From Pseudomonadota bacterium (GTDB lineage Bacteria > Pseudomonadota > Alphaproteobacteria > Rhodospirillales > 2-02-FULL-58-16), in assembly GCA_022567015.1 (NCBI GenBank), contig JADFHR010000145.1, positions 1 through 8,359 on the forward strand: a stretch of 8,359 nt of DNA, read 5' to 3'. The position numbers and the translations under genes are program-made. Below, piece by piece: positions 4,976-8,359 of this stretch. Position 1 is the first letter of the stretch. Each line of letters opens with the position of its first letter. Below the pieces are notes generated by a model. That model did no database searches, was not told the origin of the DNA, and was given only the letters and a program-made list of their open reading frames with translations.

Positions 4976-5938
4976 ATGAAGATTAGCCTGATTACCCCGG
5001 CGAAAAAACAGTCCCGCGCGGGAAACCGCACGACGGCGGTGCGCTGGGCCCGCATCCTCGGGGACCTGGGGCACCGGGTGCGGGTCGCCGTGGCCTACGA
5101 GGACGAACCGGCCGACGCCATGGTCGCCCTGCACGCCTGGCGCAGCGCCGGGTCCATCGTCCGCTTCCGCGAACGCCATCCCGGGCGCCCGTTGATCGTC
5201 GCCCTCACCGGCACCGACATCTACCGCTTCCAGAAAAGCCACCCCAAGCCGACGCTCCGCTCCATGGACCTGGCCGACGCCCTGGTCTGCCTGCACGACC
5301 TGGTCTTCGAAGCCATCCCGGCGCGCTTCGGCGCGAAACTGCACGTGATCCACCAATCGGCCCTGCCCCTGCCCGGCCCCCGCAGGCCGTCCGTGCGCCA
5401 CTTCGACATCTGCGTCATCGGTCACCTGCGGTACGAAAAGGACCCGCTCCGCGCCGCGCTCGCCGTCCGCCGCGTGGCCGCTTCGTCGCGCCTCCGGGTC
5501 ATTCAACTGGGCCAGGCGGTCGACGCAACCTGGGCCGCAAAGGCGCGCGCCGAAATGGCCCGCAACCCGCGTTACCACTGGCGTGGCGAGGTGCCCGGCT
5601 GGGCCGTGCGCCGGGAATGGGCGAAGACCCGCCTGATGGTGCTGAGCTCGGTGATGGAAGGCGGCGCCAACGTGATCTCCGAGGCCGCCGTCGCCGGGGT
5701 GCCGGTGATCGCCTCGGATATCCACGGCTCCGTCGGGCTGCTGGGGCGGGACTATCCCGGCTACTACCCGGTCGGGGACACGGCGGCGCTGAGGGACCTG
5801 TTGATGCGCGCCGAAGGGGACGGGGCGTATCTGGACACCCTGGCCCGGTACTGTGCGAAACGGGCCCGGCTGTTCACCCCGGACCGGGAGTTCCGGGCGT
5901 GGCGGGCCTTAATGGCCCGTTTCACGCGATCAGGGTGA
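4976..5938 (+). CDS. senB: Selenosugar synthase SenB (GT4-like glycosyltransferase, TIGR04348 family)
   Basis: A 320-residue GT-B-fold protein. The N-terminal domain opens with KISLITPA and the family signature GNRTTAVRWARILGDLGH (16-33), then DAMVALHAWRSA and LTGTDIYRFQ. The C-terminal domain has HFDICVIGHLRYEKDP and the GT4-type E-x7-E motif EGGANVISE (Glu228 and Glu236), followed by AAVAGVPVIASDIHGSVGLLG and DYPGYYPVGDTAALRDLL. In the characterised sen pathway SenB uses selenophosphate and a UDP-sugar (UDP-GlcNAc works well) to form a carbon-selenium bond, giving a 1-seleno-sugar for SenA. It lacks a signal peptide or membrane helix and should be cytosolic. It is divergent from senA and its last 17 bases overlap the end of senC on the other strand. 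There is no clear ribosome site, so expression may be low or leaderless; no later start keeps the KISLITPA strand. Confidence 0.9.
   Translation: MKISLITPAKKQSRAGNRTTAVRWARILGDLGHRVRVAVAYEDEPADAMVALHAWRSAGSIVRFRERHPGRPLIVALTGTDIYRFQKSHPKPTLRSMDLADALVCLHDLVFEAIPARFGAKLHVIHQSALPLPGPRRPSVRHFDICVIGHLRYEKDPLRAALAVRRVAASSRLRVIQLGQAVDATWAAKARAEMARNPRYHWRGEVPGWAVRREWAKTRLMVLSSVMEGGANVISEAAVAGVPVIASDIHGSVGLLGRDYPGYYPVGDTAALRDLLMRAEGDGAYLDTLARYCAKRARLFTPDREFRAWRALMARFTRSG
5903..5922. terminator. Shared hairpin at the senB/senC tail-to-tail junction
   Basis: CGGGCC (5903-5908), loop TTAAT, GGCCCG (5914-5919) is a perfect 6-bp stem, followed by TTT on the plus strand. It lies within the last codons of senB and begins 2 bases past the senC stop on the minus strand. 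It could work as a weak two-way terminator for the convergent genes; the T-run is short. Confidence 0.42.
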
Positions 5939-8189
5939 CCGGCTCCAGGTGATTGCTCTCGGGTCTGACGGTGCCGATGATGGCGGCGCGCCCGTACCCC
6001 AGATCCTTCAACGCGCCCAGGCAGGCATCCGCCTTGTCGCCGGGGACGCTGGCGAGCAGGCCCCCCGCCGTCTGCGGGTCGAAGATCAGGGGATAGAGTT
6101 CGTGCGCGCTGGCCCGGTCCAGGTCGCGGATGGCGCGGCGCAGACGGACGTTCGCCGGCTGCAGGGAGCTGAACACGCCGAGACGGATGGTTTCCAGCGC
6201 CCCCTCCAGGATCGGCAGCGCCCCCAGGTCAATCTCCACGTCGACCTCGGAAGGCCTGGTCATCTCCACCAGGTGGCCGAGCAGGCCGAACCCCGTGATG
6301 TCGGTGCAGGCGGTGGCGCCGTGTCCGAACAGGCAGCGCGCCGCCTCTTGGTTCGATTGCAGCATCGAGTCGAGGGCGCCCTCGATCCACCGTCCCTTGG
6401 CCTTGAGGCGCATGTCGGCGGCGAACAGCGTCCCCGTGCCCAGGGCCTTGGTCAGGATCAGCCGGTCGCCCGGGCGCATGCCCGCCTTGCGCAGCATGCG
6501 GTCCTTGTCGGCGAGGCCGTTGACGGAAAAGCCGAGCGCCAGTTCGGCGCCTTCCGACGTGTGGCCGCCGACGAGGGCCGTGTTGGCCGCCTTCAGCACC
6601 ACCAGCGCGCCGTCCATCATCTGGCACAGCTCGTCCTCGACCTTCGCCTCCAGCCCGTAGGGCACGGTGGCGATGGCCAGCGCCGACTGGGGCTCGGCCC
6701 CCATGGCGAAGATGTCGCCGAGGCTGTGGTTGGCGGCGACCTGTCCGAAAACGTACGGGTCGTCGATGAACGAGCGGAAGAAATCCACCGTGTGGACCAT
6801 CACCTTGCCGGGCGGCACAGAGACCACCGCCGCGTCGTCGGGTTCGTGAAGCCCGATCAGGATGTCGTCGCGCTCGACCGGCTCCATGCGGCTCAGCGCC
6901 CGGGCGAGCACGGTGGCCCCCACCTTGGCGCCGCAGCCGCCGCACCGCATGGCGACGGCGGAGAGCTCCTTGAGCGCCTGGGAATCCGCCAGCCCCGGGG
7001 CGATGTCGGCCGTCTCGTCGGCGGCCATCTCGGGAAGCTCGCTGTACTTGCGCATCCAGCGGCGGTCGATCCAGTCCTTCCAGCGCCACACGAAGCGTCC
7101 CTCCACCGCCAGGTCGTATTTCGACGCCACCGCGTACTTGTCGCCGGTGCTGATGATGGTGAGGAACTCTTTCTGCGGGGAGAAGGGCTTCAGGGGCCGG
7201 TTGAGCAGCGCGCGGCGCAGGTTTTCGGCCAGGGGCGGACCCTGGCGGACCGCGAACACGCCCGCTTTCGGGCGCGGGTGGTTGACCACGGTGGCGATGT
7301 CGCCGGCGGCGAAGACCTCCGGGTGCGATACCGATTGCAGGGTGTCCCTGAGCAGCACGAACCCGCGCCCGTCCACCTCCAGGCCGGTGTCCTTCACCCA
7401 GGGCACGGCGCCGGCCGCGGTCACCCACAGGATTTCATCGAGCGCGATGGTGTCGCCGTTGGCGCAACGGACGCCTTCCGAATCCGCCGCCACCACCGGG
7501 TGTCCCGTGTGCACGCGGACGCCGCGGACCTCGAGCAGGCGGGCGAACTTTTCCCGGGCCGCTCCGTTGTGGGCGGGCAGGATGCCGTCCGAATCGGTGA
7601 TCAGGTGGAATTCCAGGTGGCCCGCGTCGCGGCCCCGTGCGGCCAGCATCTCCCCCAGCCGGTGGCGGATGGCGAGCAGGATCTCGACGCCGCCGGCCCC
7701 GGCGCCGACGACCCCGATGCGCACCGGGCCCTCGCGGGCGAGGACGCGCTCGCTCATCCGCTTCCATCGGTCGACGAACAGGTTGATGGGCTTGACCGGC
7801 GTGGCGTTCTCCGCCGCCCCGGCAACGTCGGCCATCCCCGGCGTCGACCCGATGTTGATGGACAGGAGATCGTAGGGCACCGGCGGCCGGGTCCGGCACA
7901 GCACCCGCCGGCCGGCGAGATCGATGCCCACGGCCTCGTCCTGATACAGCCGCGCCCCGGCGAACCGGGCCAGGGGCTGGAGGTCCACGTGGGCGTCGTC
8001 GAACCCGTAATGGCCGGCGATATAACCCGGCAGCATGCCCGAATAGGGCGTGTGGACGTCGCGCGCGATCAGCGTCAGCCGGACGCCGGCGAGGGGCTTC
8101 ATCCCGAACCGCTTGAGGACGGCCACATGGCTGTGCCCTCCCCCGAGCAGGACCAGGTCCTTGACGATGGTTCCGTAACCGTTTTTCAC
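5922..8189 (-). CDS. selD: FAD-dependent oxidoreductase-selenophosphate synthetase fusion (SelD/SenC)
   Basis: A 755-residue fusion. Residues about 9-390 are an NDH-2-like pyridine nucleotide-disulfide oxidoreductase of the 'N-terminal to SelD' family: FAD-binding DLVLLGGGHSHVAVLKRFG (11-29), TPYSGMLPGYIAGHYG (47-62), NAD(P)H-binding IGVVGAGAGGVEI (158-170) and FAAGDIA (293-299). Residues about 412-755 are a complete selenide, water dikinase, making selenophosphate from selenide and ATP: RCGGCGAKVG with catalytic Cys419 and Lys422, EPDDAAV, HTVDFFRSFIDDPYVFGQ, SLGDIFAMGAEPQ, GGHTSEG, TKALGTGTLFAA, CTDITGFGLLGHLVEM and FDPQTAGGLLAS. The catalytic residue is TGC Cys, not selenocysteine, so no recoding is needed. 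The GTG at 8187-8189 is preferred because GGCGGGG lies just upstream; a TTG at 8208-8210 would add 7 residues. Beside senB it supplies selenophosphate for selenoneine (SenC role) and perhaps for other selenium uses. Confidence 0.95.
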   Translation of the reverse strand: MKNGYGTIVKDLVLLGGGHSHVAVLKRFGMKPLAGVRLTLIARDVHTPYSGMLPGYIAGHYGFDDAHVDLQPLARFAGARLYQDEAVGIDLAGRRVLCRTRPPVPYDLLSINIGSTPGMADVAGAAENATPVKPINLFVDRWKRMSERVLAREGPVRIGVVGAGAGGVEILLAIRHRLGEMLAARGRDAGHLEFHLITDSDGILPAHNGAAREKFARLLEVRGVRVHTGHPVVAADSEGVRCANGDTIALDEILWVTAAGAVPWVKDTGLEVDGRGFVLLRDTLQSVSHPEVFAAGDIATVVNHPRPKAGVFAVRQGPPLAENLRRALLNRPLKPFSPQKEFLTIISTGDKYAVASKYDLAVEGRFVWRWKDWIDRRWMRKYSELPEMAADETADIAPGLADSQALKELSAVAMRCGGCGAKVGATVLARALSRMEPVERDDILIGLHEPDDAAVVSVPPGKVMVHTVDFFRSFIDDPYVFGQVAANHSLGDIFAMGAEPQSALAIATVPYGLEAKVEDELCQMMDGALVVLKAANTALVGGHTSEGAELALGFSVNGLADKDRMLRKAGMRPGDRLILTKALGTGTLFAADMRLKAKGRWIEGALDSMLQSNQEAARCLFGHGATACTDITGFGLLGHLVEMTRPSEVDVEIDLGALPILEGALETIRLGVFSSLQPANVRLRRAIRDLDRASAHELYPLIFDPQTAGGLLASVPGDKADACLGALKDLGYGRAAIIGTVRPESNHLEPVTLIA

Positions 8190-8271
8190 CCTGTCCCCGC
8201 CTTGTCCCAAGAGTGCGCGGCAAATCCTAGTACTTATACCAAGGGTCGCTGATCATGACTCATAGAGATCG
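8190..8271 (-). promoter_or_regulatory. Upstream region of senC with a -10-like box
   Basis: On the minus strand TATAAG (8233-8238) matches the -10 consensus at five of six positions and would place transcription start near 8226, about 37 bases before the GTG at 8189. I see no good -35 at 17 bases upstream. The stretch TGATCATGACTCAT (8250-8263) contains the palindrome TGATCA. The box lies beside a large inverted repeat, so it may belong to that element. Confidence 0.3.
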
Positions 8272-8359
8272 CGTAGGCGGCTCGTCGGGCAGGAGGAAAG
8301 TTGCAGGCGATGCGGCGCATCGTCAAAACTTTCCGACGCCCTCCGACGGGCCGCATACG
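8272..8359. repeat. Long nested inverted repeat running to the window edge
   Basis: Paired arms from outside in: CGTA (8272-8275) with TACG (8356-8359); GCGGC (8277-8281) with GCCGC (8350-8354); CGTCGG (8283-8288) with CCGACG (8343-8348); GGAAAGTT (8295-8302) with AACTTTCC (8327-8334); CGATGC (8308-8313) with GCATCG (8317-8322) around a GGC loop. That is 29 perfect pairs plus wobbles in 88 bases, in phase throughout. The outermost pair is at the last base, so the element probably continues beyond the window. It resembles a palindromic intergenic element or non-autonomous mobile element; no transposase is visible. Confidence 0.6.

Noticed and set aside
2670..4979. 769-codon open frame on the plus strand
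   Set aside because: It is antisense to egtD and senA, which both have full family motifs. Its protein is rich in Gly, Arg, Val and His with no domain pattern, as expected of a GC-rich shadow frame.
6924..6944. Possible selenocysteine codon in SelD
   Set aside because: The CGGCGAK motif is read with TGC at both cysteines and no in-frame TGA occurs, so SelD here is the cysteine type.
8190..8210. 7-residue extension of SenC from TTG 8208-8210
   Set aside because: TTG without a ribosome site; the GTG at 8187-8189 follows a purine-rich GGCGGGG and still keeps the entire FAD-binding motif.
5949..8252. 767-codon open frame on the plus strand
   Set aside because: It mirrors the oxidoreductase-SelD gene on the other strand and shows only low-complexity composition; the minus-strand gene explains the open frame.
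1..8359. tRNA, rRNA, CRISPR array or transposase gene
   Set aside because: No cloverleaf with a TTCRA loop, no regularly spaced direct repeats and no transposase motif were found by eye on either strand.

Overview
The window is about two-thirds G+C, codes densely on both strands, and carries hopanoid-type genes, a Tat-exported polyamine-type binding protein and selenium genes. This suggests an alphaproteobacterium, plausibly of the Rhodospirillales. That placement is inferred from gene content and protein style, not from a marker gene.

Left part (1-2640), all read leftward: the 5' end of hpnC (hydroxysqualene synthase, cut by the window edge), an MlaC/Tol-Tol-Ttg2-type periplasmic protein best matched to HpnM, and an orphan PotD/PotF-like substrate-binding protein with a twin-arginine signal. 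A 360-base non-coding stretch (2283-2642) separates these from the next operon. It holds a likely terminator for egtD, a 43-base GC-rich stem-loop, a 14-bp AT-rich palindrome and a promoter-like element.

Right part (2643-8189): four consecutive genes that together make a complete selenoneine (selenium analogue of ergothioneine) pathway. egtD makes hercynine from histidine and S-adenosylmethionine. selD/senC makes selenophosphate from selenide and ATP. senB transfers selenium from selenophosphate to a UDP-sugar, giving a selenosugar. senA, an EgtB-like iron enzyme, couples the selenosugar to hercynine. senA and egtD form a leftward operon. senB is divergent from senA with only 26 bases between the start codons. 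senC runs back toward senB and overlaps it tail to tail by 17 bases. The senC product is a fusion: an N-terminal FAD-dependent NADH-dehydrogenase-like oxidoreductase joined to a complete SelD with catalytic cysteine rather than selenocysteine.

Right edge (8190-8359): the non-coding upstream region of senC has a TATAAG -10-like box and a long nested inverted repeat (8272-8359) that runs to the window edge and may be part of a mobile or dispersed repeat element. No RNA gene, CRISPR array or intact transposase gene was seen. The main result is the sen locus; the least explained parts are the two large stem-loops, the unusual divergent/convergent layout, the oxidoreductase-SelD fusion and the orphan binding protein next to the locus.
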